Below are positions 9,675 to 19,607 of a stretch of DNA of 30,024 nucleotides, one piece after another. Position numbers and translations under genes: made by a program. The notes beneath the pieces are model-generated. The model made no database searches. It was given only the letters and a program-made list of their open reading frames with translations, and was not told the origin of the DNA. The stretch covers positions 725,226 through 755,249 of the forward strand of contig NC_049995.1 in the NCBI RefSeq assembly GCF_000003815.2, given 5' to 3'. The DNA comes from Branchiostoma floridae (Eukaryota > Chordata > Leptocardii > Amphioxiformes > Branchiostomatidae). The stretch's first letter is position 1, and each line of letters begins with the position of its first letter.

Positions 9675-9785
9675 TAGGGGGAGGTACCAGTATACCAGTA
9701 CAGAAATTCAGGTCCCGTTCAGGTCTAGAGGATCATCTCCAGGTCGGACATGAACCTGGACCTGATTGTCTCTGGAAACTTGAGA
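9675..9785. repeat. Probable dispersed repeat with clustered CAGGTC/GACCTG motifs
   Basis: The hexamer CAGGTC or its complement occurs repeatedly (for example TTCAGGTCCCGTTCAGGTCT, then CCAGGTC and GGACCTG), giving short direct and inverted repeats. From general familiarity, CAGGTC-rich segments of this type recur in lancelet DNA, but I cannot confirm copy number from this window. No coding potential. Confidence 0.35.
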
Positions 9786-11942
9786 ACTGGCAATACTAAA
9801 AACAATGGTAATTGGTCAGTTTTGCTACAAAGGAATCTGTTTGGTGGATTATTGGACTCCCACTGGCATCAAATCCCATCTCCAAGTAATAACTGCTAAC
9901 TGTCTCTGTACCTCTGACTGTAGAAACTTGTTGCAATTGACTATAAACTCTACTTGACTTCCTCTTGTTGTCTTCTTGGCCCCAGGTAAGAACTCAAATG
10001 CCTGCCGACATAGTGTGTCCATTTTGTAATTGGCGAAACCTGTTCCTCTGATTTTTTTCCAGGTCTGTTTTTTTTTCGGATTGGTCCAAGAAGAAAAAAA
10101 AAATGTCTTGCATTGCATAATGTACTGGTCCCTACACCTAACTGTTGGTATACCATACTATGCGTGTTAAGTCCTGTGTTCAACCTTCCTGGCCACTTTG
10201 ATTTCATACTGGAGGCAACTTTTTTTTGGCCAAACTTTTTTTATTCGCTCGCTCGCATCAGTTTTTGAGTTCCCAAAGGATGTCATCCATATAATCAAAT
10301 CAACATGGCCTTATCTGGCTGAAAGATAAACTAAAATTCATTATGCTGACTCAAACTAGAAGGGCAGACGTCGAAGTTAAAACTGTCCATAGGAAAGCAT
10401 GTTAAAATACACTGAATGAAGGCTTAAAAAGTACTAACCCATATCATTCTCCAACACGAAGTCACAGCCTATAACCATTCAAAGAAAATAGACAGTTGAT
10501 CGGCTCATTCTCCGAGAAAAGCTCGCTTTATGAAAGAAACCTCACCTTGGACCACAATTCTCTCCTGATAAAACCAGTAGCACCCCAGAACTCAAATCTT
10601 TCCTCTCACCATTGCAACTAAACTGCTGAACTGAACAGTTTTTGACGAAAATGAAAGAGCTACACCCTACCTGTCACTTCTAACTCAAAAGTCGTCGGCT
10701 TAGGCAAAAGTTTTCAAGGAAAAGAATTATTTTCAGGGGAACTAAATAAAGATATTTCCCATTTTGTGCCCTTTACTGCGCAACGCAACTCTGACGTCAG
10801 CCGAAAAGGTACACATAGGCTTCCGTGTAGCTCCAGCAGTATCGGGTACACCACACATAATACAACGATCATCTTTTCAAACACATCTGTAAGTTACATG
10901 TACAACAATATGTCAATGATATAGGCAGTCCCAGACAGACAAATAACGACCAACAGGAAAGAAGACGAAGCCCTAATATTACTGATAGCTTACCATAGCA
11001 TGTTATGTACTTGTTTATTATAACACTGGCACTGACCAATGCAATGTGTCTGGAAGCCAGTGTTCAACATCTGTTTAGGGATTCCTCTGCCGCAACAGCT
11101 GTTCTCTACATTAAACAACACATAACCCTATATCTGCTTTGAGATAAGCAAACCATCAAACCTCCCAAACCATCTACAACATCAGGAAAATATAGGGGTG
11201 ATTTCTATTATATCATTAAACATCACGCAACTGCTTGCAGAAAGACATGCCAAACTACATGTAAATGCGGCAAAGGGAACGTATAGATACAATTACACTC
11301 ATCATATCGGACAACAACAATACTCTGTAGTCGGAGGTGACCCTCGAAGTCTATTTTGCATGACTAAAGGCGAAATTTTATCAACCCACTCCGACTTTTC
11401 TTACATGTAACGTAATTGAGAAAGAGAAGAACATTGATATAATAAATGAGAAATTGCTAAATTCCATTAGGCCATAGCAAATAGATTTTATGGATGACAT
11501 CAGCCACCTGACACAACTAGTTATTTTTCTTATCCATTTTATCCTAACCTCGTGGGGAAGTTAAGCTTATGACCTAACACCTACCCACATACCAAATATC
11601 GTGGTCACTCATAATCAAGCCATAGCTTATTCTGTGTGTGCTGTACACAAATTTTCCCCCACGATCATAGACAAAAGGCAACGAAATCATTCTATTAACG
11701 ACTAGTACTCCTGATTAGCGATAGTGAACGAAACAACAAAAACAATAGCCAAAATCATTGTCCTCTTGGTGACCAAGGGTACCAGCAACAACATAGCGTG
11801 CTAGACTTACAGTGTTTCCTCGTTAATCAATGTACAGTCCCCTACTTAATCAACGCTGATCAGATCACGAGTATTTGTTTCCTCGCAGTGCGCTCTCGAC
11901 GCGTCCGATTTTAGTTGATAATGCAATGCAAATAGTTTAATT
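9786..11942. other. Gene-poor stretch
   Basis: Possible splice donors exist on both strands (for example CCCAG|GTAAGAAC on the plus strand near 9985, and CCAAG|GTGAGG on the minus strand near 10546), but none flanks a recognisable coding segment. A full CRE-like TGACGTCA occurs near 10792. One of the minus-strand donors could end the missing non-coding first exon of the 7.3 kb gene, which I cannot decide. Confidence 0.35.
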
Positions 11943-14400
11943 TCAGGTCTTAAGGTCATGCAAGTCACCTGCTACTTATTAGACTAGGCGGCGACAAAAG
12001 TCTGTAATCGTTGTGCCTTCTGTGCTAGCGGTCAGTTGTCTGCACTTTTTCCCTTTGAACTTAACCAAACTTGACTGCGTGGAAGGGACCACCAGAATTT
12101 CAGACAATGTTCTACAAAAAAATGAAATAACTGCACTGAGTCATACAATCTGACACCACGATTAGGTCTTCTGTATGATTTTGCTGGATGTTTATTGCCC
12201 GTTAACTTCGTTCTTCCCACACCTTATCGCATACCAGAGATATCATTAAGATCACAGCTTCTTAAGTTGTCATCCACCACGTCCACAAATCTACGAACAA
12301 ATCTACAAACGGCATTGCAAATATAGTCTTCTTGATAAAACAATAAAATCATTAAGTCCTAGAAGGTCAGTTTCCCACTATGGGCCTGTCCTTTGCCGGC
12401 TACATATTGTACAGTCCCTATCAGTGTTAAACATGACTGGCTGTTTAAAATTTAGTGTTTTTGTTATTGGGTGTGCCGACTATTATATCGTTGCAGCTTG
12501 AAGTTAACTTGCAAGGAGCTTAGAATAGGTGGGCGAGGACTGGGTCTGGAGTGTCTGTTATTTTGCGTTAACTCAGCTGACGTCAAATTAATACGAGAAT
12601 ACTTGCCCCAAGTGAATCCATAGAACAGCTTTTGAACCACTCACACCGAAAAGTACCGTGATCTTATTTGTAGGTGTTGCAGGTTCTTCAACTCTCGGGT
12701 TCTTGTGGCTTGCTCGAACATACAACATCAAGCGTGACGTCCCATCCGAGAGCACGTCCCCAACCAAAGCTATATACTAGGTACAGTCTGTACTTATTTT
12801 CACATAATGCCACAGCAAGAAAGTTGAATAGAGTGACATCCCATGCAGAGTGCAAAAATAATGACGCGAAAATATCGCGAAAATATACAAGATGGGTAAA
12901 AAACACAAGATGGCTAGATTTTCAAAATAGACACCATAAACGCCGTTACTAGGTTTGAAGTGACAAAACGTGGCATCATAACTAACAAGGAATCCATTCC
13001 TGGATTAAAGAAGTGAACTAGTATAGTGTAGTAAAAGTGATACTAGTATAGTACACTGCTATGACTTGCAAAGCTGGAAGCTACCTTCATAGCTTCCATA
13101 TTGGTGGCACTTTTACAACCATCCAACAAGTTTCACTTCTGCAACTATAGTCAAGAATACCTCCCTAGTGTCACTTCTACAAGTATGACTATTGAGCTAC
13201 AAGTAAACACAATATGTTTGGTCTATTTGATCATCTCCGAAGAGGGAAAAATCTGTGTGTTTTTTTTAATCAGGCGGATGTTAATGCGCGCGCTAGTGTC
13301 ATCAATTTACTTGCTATAGCGTAAGTCCAGTATAAGGCTTAGAAAGTGCTTTTTTCAGGGGTACAACAATGGGCCCTACCAGGTTTTTGAACCAAAAACC
13401 TTTAGATTCTACTTCAACAAGGGTTACCGTATAATTGCAAAGTTCTCTTGCCACCATTTTAGAAACATTCAGTATACTGTAAGTGCCAAATAAGAATAAC
13501 AAAGTCAGCACGACAAGAAAATATAAAAACATAGAGACACAAGCTGTTGATGATTTACATACCTGCAATTGGTACCTATTCATGGTAGTTACTAGATAAA
13601 GCTGTACCTTTAATGTATTGTTGGGGTCTTCATGCGTTTCATGAACGTGGGTTTAGGTTTTATTTCCCTAATAATTCCAACTCAATATCGATATTCGTAT
13701 TCCGATACGCCTAAATTTAGGTAACATCTTTATGTTGAAATCTACATTTAGAAAACATCTCATGTTGATTATTTTGTGTTTATCTTTTGTGTCTACATTA
13801 AGTATTCGTGTGATTTCTTTCCTGTGTTCATAATTTCAAAGTAAATTTCTTAGTTTTTCGAGGCAAGTTTTTCTCTCAAGATTGTGACCAGACGATTGCA
13901 GTGATTTTCTTTGCCTCTTCTATATTCTTTGAATACAAATTGCAATGAATATTTCCTTATTACCTACACTCCGTTGTACCGCACCTTAAACAACTTTTTT
14001 GATAATCATGATGGGGTTTAAAAGGGAAAGAAAGTAGCGCAGGGGATACACTATCAGCGGGAGGTTTGCACAACGAAGGGCTCGAGGTCTTGCCATTTGC
14101 GCCGGCAAATCATCAGCCGTAAAGGTAAGATTGCGTGAATTATAAGCAAATTCAGGATTGTTTCATAAAAAAATACATGAAATGGACTTGAAGGGGTCAT
14201 AGCTGCTAACAAGACGCCATGGTGTAACACGACGAATGAAATGCGGAAAGGGTGATATCGATGAGTAAAAGAAAAGTTCATTAAATGATAAGAATTTGAA
14301 ACCTTGTTTACATAATATGCATTGCCGAATATACTTAATATCAAGAGCCAGAAAAAAAACGAAAAACAGGATGATGTTTACCCTTCTTATGATGTGCTAG
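11943..14400 (+). repeat. Duplicated block, copy 1
   Basis: Segments here reappear in the same order in 14544-15500. 11943-12050 matches 14544-14647 (both contain GTGCCTTCTGTGCTAGCGGT and CAGTTGTCTGCACTTT). 14040-14150 matches 15148-15262. About 14160-14240 matches 15265-15350, and GTTTACCCTTCTTATGATGTG near 14380 matches a similar string near 15465. Copy 1 is longer because it has about 1.9 kb between the first two matching parts. No long open frame is conserved. A GAGCACGTCCC-rich segment near 12750 and ACTAGTATAGT direct repeats near 13017-13060 are also present. Confidence 0.75.
14016..14124 (+). promoter_or_regulatory. Putative promoter and first exon, copy 1
   Basis: A TATA-like TTTAAAAG (near 14018) lies about 100 bp upstream of a strong splice donor (CGTAAAG|GTAAGA, exon end 14124). 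The 36 bases up to and across this donor are almost identical to those at 15199-15238 (CATTTGCGC, ATCATCAGCCG and AAAGGTAAGATTG all match). The sharper conservation at the donor suggests an exon rather than generic repeat. Whether it is coding is unclear. The neighbouring plus-strand gene at 26510 needs a non-coding first exon upstream, and this could be one of its alternatives. That link is inference. Confidence 0.4.
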
Positions 14401-14723
14401 GCCGATCCGTGCGATGTAGTCTTTTCATCTATTGTCGGTCGGCACAGCTTCGTTGCTGCGGAATGTGTGATTGTTTCTGAAAGTCTACCGTCGGCGCCTC
14501 TGATTTATGTAAGTCTATAACGTAATACAAACAGCTTTATCTTTGGTCTCGAGGTCATGTAAATAACCTGCTACTTTCTAGACTGAGAACAATCTGTAAT
14601 CTTTGTGCCTTCTGTGCTAGCGGTCGCAGTTCAGTTGTCTGCACTTTGAGCTTATTCAATCCAATTAAGACAGGGCAATTGAATGAGGTTCGCATTTACT
14701 TGCTCCCTCTAACTTCTAAGCAA

Positions 14724-14918
14724 TACTGTAAATGCGTTTGATTTCGCGGGGATTTAATTTCACAGTAGCGGGAAAAATGACTTTTCGATGTGGTTTTAAG
14801 TTCGCGGTAACACCATAGACTGCAGTCTAATACCATAATAGAAAAATGTTCGCGGTGAAGTGGCCACCGCGAAAACGGCGAACATTAATCCACCCCGAAC
14901 ATTTCTGCATTTACAGTA
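14724..14918. mobile_element. MITE-like element with TACTGTAAATGC inverted ends
   Basis: The left end reads TACTGTAAATGC and the right end GCATTTACAGTA, perfect over 12 bases. The body is about 195 bp and contains repeated TTCGCGG/CCGCGAA strings that can fold on themselves (GTTCGCGGTG ... CCACCGCGAA). There is no coding capacity. A TA-type target is possible because the ends begin and finish with TA. Confidence 0.75.
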
Positions 14919-15153
14919 TGCCGTAAGACCACCAGACAATTGTGTACAAGTATATGCATGAATTATAGTTACGGAACGTGACACCATGCAATTGTCATAA
15001 CGAAATTTATATCTATTAGCTGTTTATTACCGTCACCATGGCAACAATGTGTACAAAACACCCCTTCCCATATTGTGTCAGACTTCGGTGCTGACGACAA
15101 AACAACAAGTTGAACGTGATAAGGTGTCAAAGGTTAAGAAGGTGCGTGGGGAC

Positions 15154-15232
15154 ACCATTTATATAATACCAGCGGCGGGTTTGAACAACCAAACAGTTTG
15201 TCATTTGCGCTGGCAGATCATCAGCCGCAAAG
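15154..15232 (+). promoter_or_regulatory. Putative promoter and first exon, copy 2
   Basis: A TATA-like TTATATAAT (near 15160-15168) is followed about 65 bp later by a strong donor (CGCAAAG|GTAAGA, exon end 15232). The pre-donor stretch is conserved with copy 1. The two copies can be read in the same frame with two silent differences (CAA/CAG, CGT/CGC) but also one Arg/Trp replacement, so coding potential is undecided. Confidence 0.4.
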
Positions 15233-15500
15233 GTAAGATTGTGTTAAGTACAGGCAAATTTGTGATTTTTGCTTAAATAAGAAATGAAATGGACTTAAAC
15301 AGCTCATAGGTACTAAGGAGAAGCAGTAGTGTGACACGGCGAATGAGATGGGCTTAAGAATATACTGGCTGCCGCTGGAAGACATAATGAGCAAATGGAG
15401 AGATTTATTAGAACATTAATAAAGTCACAAAGAACTTCTTTAAACTCTTTTTCTGGTCAGTAAGTTTACCTTTCTATGACGTGTATTGGGTTGGCAGACC

Positions 15501-15974
15501 TCTCTTTTGAGGCATCGTTTGCTTCAATATATTGTTGATAATCAGAATGTAGGATTTAGGGTTTAAGGTACATTTGCTTGAACGTTATACTCTACTCCCT
15601 GCAATATGTGGATTTAAGTTATTTTAATTGGAAAGTACTTAGTGTAAAATTTTTACCTACTTTGTATTAATCAATTGATTAATTTTTTATCCGTGATCGA
15701 GCTGTGCTGAACTGGATAACATTTTTTTCACAATGCATTACCATAACAGAGATGGGCGTTTACTTTATGTTTGGAGCTCTGTAAGCCCCTGGTGTTCAAG
15801 GTGCCCTGTGTGTGTGTGGGGGGGGGGATTCCACAAGTTAACTGTAGCAGGGATAAAGCCTCTTTTGTGGGAGGGGTGGCGTGACGGGTTCTAGGGCTGC
15901 ATTGTGTTGAGATGTTGATAAAAGAGTTTCTTGGCAACATACGTAGGACTCAGGTAGCAGGTTATTCAGTAATG
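15501..15974. other. Non-coding stretch
   Basis: AT-rich sequence with a short GT/G-run tract near 15806-15828. No gene was recognised. It probably includes sequence just beyond the LINE 3' end. Confidence 0.4.
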
Positions 15975-16905
15975 TTGGTTTGTCTTCTGTATCTGTATCG
16001 ACGTAGCCGGTATAACAACCCTTTGGCATAACACCAGCTTCGCAGGCACGCCGGTGCAGCAGCAGCTGGCTATATCATTACACTGAACAACATGTCACAC
16101 CTAACTTTTGCACATCTATCTGCAACTGTTGTCTGAAGCTGTCTAGTGAAGATGAACCTACTGTGATTGATGGCAGCGAATTCCACTCAGTGATAGCTCT
16201 AGGAAAGAACGATTATCTGAACACACCATACATGGTTGAAAACTTAACGGCATGACTATTTCTTGTTTTTGTCTGAGCTGAGATACTCAGAAGTTAGTAC
16301 TGGTTAATTAGTTATTTTCTCCATTTTTTTGTTGTACATCCGATGTAGAAGAGAAAGGGGCCCAACATCTCCGCTGTTGTAAGGGCTGTGTCTGGATACT
16401 GTCCAGTGAATCTTGAAGTAAATTTATGATCTTGATTTCTCTTTGTAAGGTGTCCAGTGAATTCATGAACGGAGGGACGTGGCACATGCTCCCGGAAGAC
16501 AGTTGAAGCGTACTCCATTAAAGACCGAATGATAATTTAGTAAATAGTAGCTCTCTGTTCATGACATAGATATGGGGAGACTCTTCTTAGAAGGCCAAGT
16601 TGTCTTCCACCATCAGTTGACATCTTTGTATATGTGATGTGACCAAGTCAGATTTCTTCTGATTGCAAGTTATATCTGGTCTAGTTCTTCTTTCTCAGTG
16701 AGGATCGCGTCCAGATTATGTCAGGGTAGTTCCTTCTACATTCCTCAGTTTGTAAATTATTATTTGTTACCGTTCCATTCTTTTGCCCTTTTCCGGATTT
16801 CTTGGAGGTCTTTGTTGAGTGCCGGGCCAGCTAAGGTTCTTTCCTGTCTTTTCCAACCGATGTTCATGAGTGATGTGCCGTCCGCATACAGCATGGCAGT
16901 GTTTC
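15975..16905 (-). pseudogene. LINE reverse transcriptase relic, 3' half (CR1/Jockey-type)
   Basis: Read on the minus strand, it begins just inside the reverse transcriptase catalytic motif: YADG at 16888-16877 followed by TSLMNIG, where active elements have YADD. Next come ALNKDLQEIRK and then, in shifting frames, ATIYKTIIRSLMEYAST, a segment around LDSIQTQPLQ, and near 16212-16170 the C-terminal motif FFPRAITEWNSLPS with SSLDSFRQQL. The end near 16000 reads GYVDTDTED, the short-repeat tail typical of such elements. Stops and frameshifts show it is dead. It is continuous with 17125-17430; a foldback element sits between the two parts. Confidence 0.88.
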
Positions 16906-17119
16906 ACTAGTCTCTACCAGACTCCGGATCGCTGGAAAAATCGTAGAAATGGAACAAATAGAGGAGTAAGCCGGCCAGAGGAATATCATCGACCGACCAG
17001 GGAACAGCACGCGATCTACGGATTCTAGTATCGCGAGCTGCTCCCTGGCCGGTTATATTCCTCTCTATTTGTTCCATTTCTACAATTTTCCAGCGATCCG
17101 GAGTCTGGTAGAGACTAGT
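16906..17119. mobile_element. Foldback element inserted in the LINE, with target duplication
   Basis: The ends are exact inverted repeats starting ACTAGTCTCTACC. The arms stay nearly identical for about 60 bases and recognisably paired almost to the centre, so the 214-bp element is nearly all stem. The target sequence AGTGTTTC is present on both sides (16898-16905 and 17117-17124). This can be read as a 5-bp duplication (GTTTC) with perfect ends, or an 8-bp duplication with offset ends. Solo relics of the same end occur at 7920-7939. It has no coding capacity. Confidence 0.9.
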
Positions 17120-17124
17120 GTTTC

Positions 17125-17430
17125 TCAGCTTTTTGGCCATGTCGTCTTTGAAGATGAGGACAAATGATAAAGCACTGGGAAACACCATCGTTGGTGACTT
17201 TGGAGGTGGAATTATTTTTCACTGATTACTACTGATCAAGTCTCACAGGCAATTCTCAGTCCTTTTTAGTAAGCTTCCTTTAACACCGATGGCTTCAAGT
17301 TTGGCATTGACCAACCACCCCCCCCCCCCCCCATTCCATACTCGGTCAAAAGCTCTGCTTACTTCCAGGCAGATCAATCTGCTCCCTTGCCGTCTGTGCT
17401 TGGTGTCGTCTGTCATTTCATCCTGTACAA
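17125..17430 (-). pseudogene. LINE reverse transcriptase relic, 5' part
   Basis: On the minus strand, the strings LEVSRAFDRVWN and KLEAIGVKGSLLK match the reverse transcriptase block D-x-S-K/R-A-F-D-R-V-W ... K-L-x-x-x-G-V-x-G-x-L-L of CR1/Jockey-group LINEs. A run of about 14 C on the plus strand (17319-17332) inserts extra glycines in the middle. A TGA stop follows near 17246, and the frame is recovered further on through DDMAKKLRN, which leads into the foldback element. Open frame of uncertain origin continues upstream to about 17503. Confidence 0.85.
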
Positions 17431-17563
17431 TAATATTCTTGTTATCGGTATTGAGATCGGTCTCAGCATGATAGGCTGCTGTGAGGCCGGTGTCCGCAAG
17501 CATGGGTGGTGTCCGGTCATGCTGCGAGAAGCCTGGAGAGAAGCAATGGATCGCTTGTGGGCG

Positions 17564-17890
17564 CTGTTCAAGCTATGCAATACATTTGTATACCTGTTAA
17601 AAGTTCCAAGTTTTGGTTGTGCGGTAAGTGGCCGAGTGGTCCGAGTGCATCGGCATCTGATCGTAAATTCCTGGTTCGAGTCCCAGGCGGGAGAACTTTT
17701 TTTCAGTTGTCCTTTTTACTTTTTAAACATCCATTTAATATAAGAATACTTACGTCTTGCGACCAAAACCTACCTTTGAGATTTAATGTTCTGCATTTAT
17801 GTGCATGTTTTGGTAAAGAAATAGAGCTTAATGTTGAATGTATATTACTATACCAGTATCAGCACCGCGGCAAGAAGGAGAGGGTCTGCG
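17564..17890 (+). mobile_element. tRNA-like dispersed element, copy A
   Basis: The element holds a pol III-type core: A box TGGCCGAGTGGT (17629-17640), B box GGTTCGAGTCC (17673-17683), then seven Ts (17697-17703) as a likely terminator. The A box resembles Ser/Leu tRNA, but the anticodon arm and acceptor do not pair, so it is not a functional tRNA. It is homologous to copy B (minus strand, 24340-24746) both upstream of the tRNA core (CTGTTCAAGCTATGCAATAC, ATTTGTATACCTGTTAAAA) and downstream (CGTCTTGCGACCA, TTCTGCATTTATGTGCATG, CACCGCGGCAA). The upstream shared part of about 55 bp is unusual for a simple tRNA-headed SINE. Confidence 0.8.
17620..17703 (+). tRNA. tRNA-like pseudogene within copy A
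   Basis: An A box and B box about 32 bases apart and a T-run terminator suggest pol III transcription. The T-arm stem (CCTGG/CCAGG) has an 8-base loop instead of 7. The anticodon arm has no consistent 5-bp stem, and the acceptor ends are not complementary. Decoding function is therefore very unlikely. Confidence 0.5.
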
Positions 17891-18936
17891 ACTAGATTTG
17901 CTCGCATTGCGACCGTAATTTTAACTATTTTTGAAATGACGGTCGCACGGCGCGCCAATGAAAAAAATGAGCAAGAAATAAAGCTTACGCCTAAAGTAAT
18001 GGCTGCTGAACGAAGCCGCGGTTAGCCCCCTTCAGCTGGCAAAAAAAAATGGCAAAATAAACCAAGGCTACTAGAGGTCTTCGGAAGTTACGTCAAGAAT
18101 ATTGACAACGTTATAAAACTAATTCGCTTATTTGAAAGGAGATTTTCTGGTACTTATTTAGAGAAACTTGCAGTTTGCAATTACTAGTGGGTCTTTCGAG
18201 TCACGTAAACTTACGGTAAAGGCCCGGGGACGGAGCGCGGCCGCATCAATTTCTCCCCAAGAAACTGGTGGGTCGCTGTAAGCCAAAATCGGCGCTCAAA
18301 AATATAGAAAGAGCGTGGAAATTTTGTAAGATCTCCAGAAAATCAGCGGAAGTTAATTATTTTTGATGAACTGATGATTTCTATCGTCAGTCATCGGCTT
18401 AGAGAGACGCAACCCGCCTTGGGAAAATCGGCGTCGTGCGCCGACACCCCCCCTCCCCACTCCAGTTCTGATCAGTCGCCGCGGTGACCGTGCTGACGTT
18501 TTTATTGTCATTTCCCCCCGATTTATATAATAATCGTCATCAATTGCCACCGCAGAAGCGAAAAGAGTCCGAAATATATGCATTTTCAAATGCGTAAGAC
18601 ACTTTCAAAATCGTCTCCGGCAAGCCACTCAGATCCCACGAGATTTCTATGCGATTTTATAGGAGCGCGAGCCGCTTCACGGAGAAAGGCAAATCGGCAG
18701 CCAGGTACAAATAATTTTGCGATATTGTTTGTGTAGCCTGGCGTCATTTATGAATATTAAGAAGGAGGAACTATCCTTCGTTAGGTTTGTCCTCAGTTGT
18801 AGTTGCTAAAAATAGTAAAAGATGTCCCTGAAGTGAACTAGACAGCCACAGACATGACAAAAAGTCAGTGTTAGTTTGCTTCTCAAATTTGCTCAGATAT
18901 GGCTCTAAAATGCACCAGAGAGCCTCTATTTCTTAT
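17891..18936. other. CpG-rich stretch without a recognised gene
   Basis: 18200-18720 is visibly richer in G, C and CpG than its surroundings (for example GGACGGAGCGCGGCCGC near 18230, and several CGCCG strings). It includes a possible donor GGCAGCCAG|GTACAA near 18702. It could contain a promoter or first exon. The minus-strand frame at 18353-18589 has no domain. An inverted pair GCGACCG/CGGTCGC lies near 17908-17946. No gene call is made. Confidence 0.35.
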
Positions 18937-19085
18937 AAATTTTCTGGGGGAGGCCCCCCATACCCCCCCCCCCCCCAACGAGAGGGGGGAACCCCCCTCT
19001 CGTGCTCTCCCCCGCGCAGCTTGCGCTGCGCGGCCTCGGCCTTCGGCCGCGTCATGATGCCCCCCCTAGCAAAATTCTGGATCCG
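18937..19085. repeat. GC-rich cluster of stacked hairpins
   Basis: It holds successive self-complementary units: GGGGG-AGG-CCCCCC; a 15-base C run; CGAGAGGGGGG paired with CCCCCCTCTCG across an AA loop; GCGCAGCTTGCGCTGCGC; and GGCCTCGGCCTTCGGCCGC. The flanks (ATTTTCTGGGGGAGG on the left, CCCCCCTAGCAAAATTCTGG on the right) are partly complementary as well, giving one large foldback. It probably belongs to a dispersed family, but I see only this copy. Confidence 0.75.
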
Positions 19086-19456
19086 CCAGTGAGTGCTACT
19101 ATTATTTTAGTTTATTTCTCTTAACAGAACTGTCAGTTGTGACAGGTGTTCTTAGATAGAACAGGACAGAATAATCAATCTACCTCATGCTCTATGTACA
19201 GCCTATGTTATATGCTTAACTAGTACAATAGTTCTATATGACTGTAACTGCTACTATTTTTGTTTATTCCTCTCAAAGGCCGATATGAGCATTCATGAAT
19301 AAAGGTTCAAACAAACAAGCATTTTTAACAGGATCAGTGCCTATCCAAATGTTTAATTCCAGGTTAAAAACATTGATTAATAGGAGTAATACTTTGTATG
19401 GCTTAAGACATTTGCTTGTGCTTTTACCTTTCATAGTGGTGCTCCTAAATTTTTGT

Positions 19457-19490
19457 TGGTGCTCCTAAGTTTTACAAGTTAGGAGCACCA
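19457..19490. repeat. Inverted repeat TGGTGCTCCTAA
   Basis: TGGTGCTCCTAA (19457-19468) faces TTAGGAGCACCA (19479-19490) across a 10-base loop. A third copy in direct orientation (GTGGTGCTCCTAA) lies just upstream at about 19436. It may be the end of a decayed foldback element. Confidence 0.8.
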
Positions 19491-19542
19491 TGCTCTTAGT
19501 TAAAAAGTTAGTCAGGAGCCCTGGCTCAGGGTGTGTGTGGAG

Positions 19543-19607
19543 CCGTGTAATCAAAAATTTGCTACGAGGAAAATTTAGCGGTAGACTAGTGACCGTTAAA
19601 ACCGCTG
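19543..19607 (+). mobile_element. 3' fragment of the tRNA-like element, copy C
   Basis: GTAATCAAAA, TTGCTACGA, GAAAATTTAGCGGT and TAGTGACCGTTAAAACC match, in order, the distal end of copy B (minus strand, 24398-24340). The near-palindrome TTAGCGGT...ACCGTTAA can form a terminal stem. The tRNA core is absent. Confidence 0.75.

Larger units (their letters stand above)
14544..15500 (+). repeat. Duplicated block, copy 2
   Basis: Second, shorter copy of the block at 11943-14400, in direct orientation. It carries its own inserted inverted-repeat element (14724-14918), absent from copy 1, so that insertion followed the duplication. Divergence between the copies is considerable outside the donor-proximal stretch, indicating an old duplication. 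Confidence 0.75.

Noticed and set aside
16907-17188. 93-codon minus-strand open frame
   Set aside because: A chimera: part LINE relic, part foldback element arms. Not a gene.
17620-17703. Functional tRNA gene
   Set aside because: The A and B boxes are good, but the acceptor and anticodon arms do not pair and the T loop has an extra base.
17506-17895. 129-codon plus-strand open frame
   Set aside because: It runs through the tRNA-like element; the protein-like string is a translation of the A and B boxes.
18363-18470. C/D box snoRNA suggested by TGATGA and CTGA strings
   Set aside because: No terminal stem, and box spacing does not fit.
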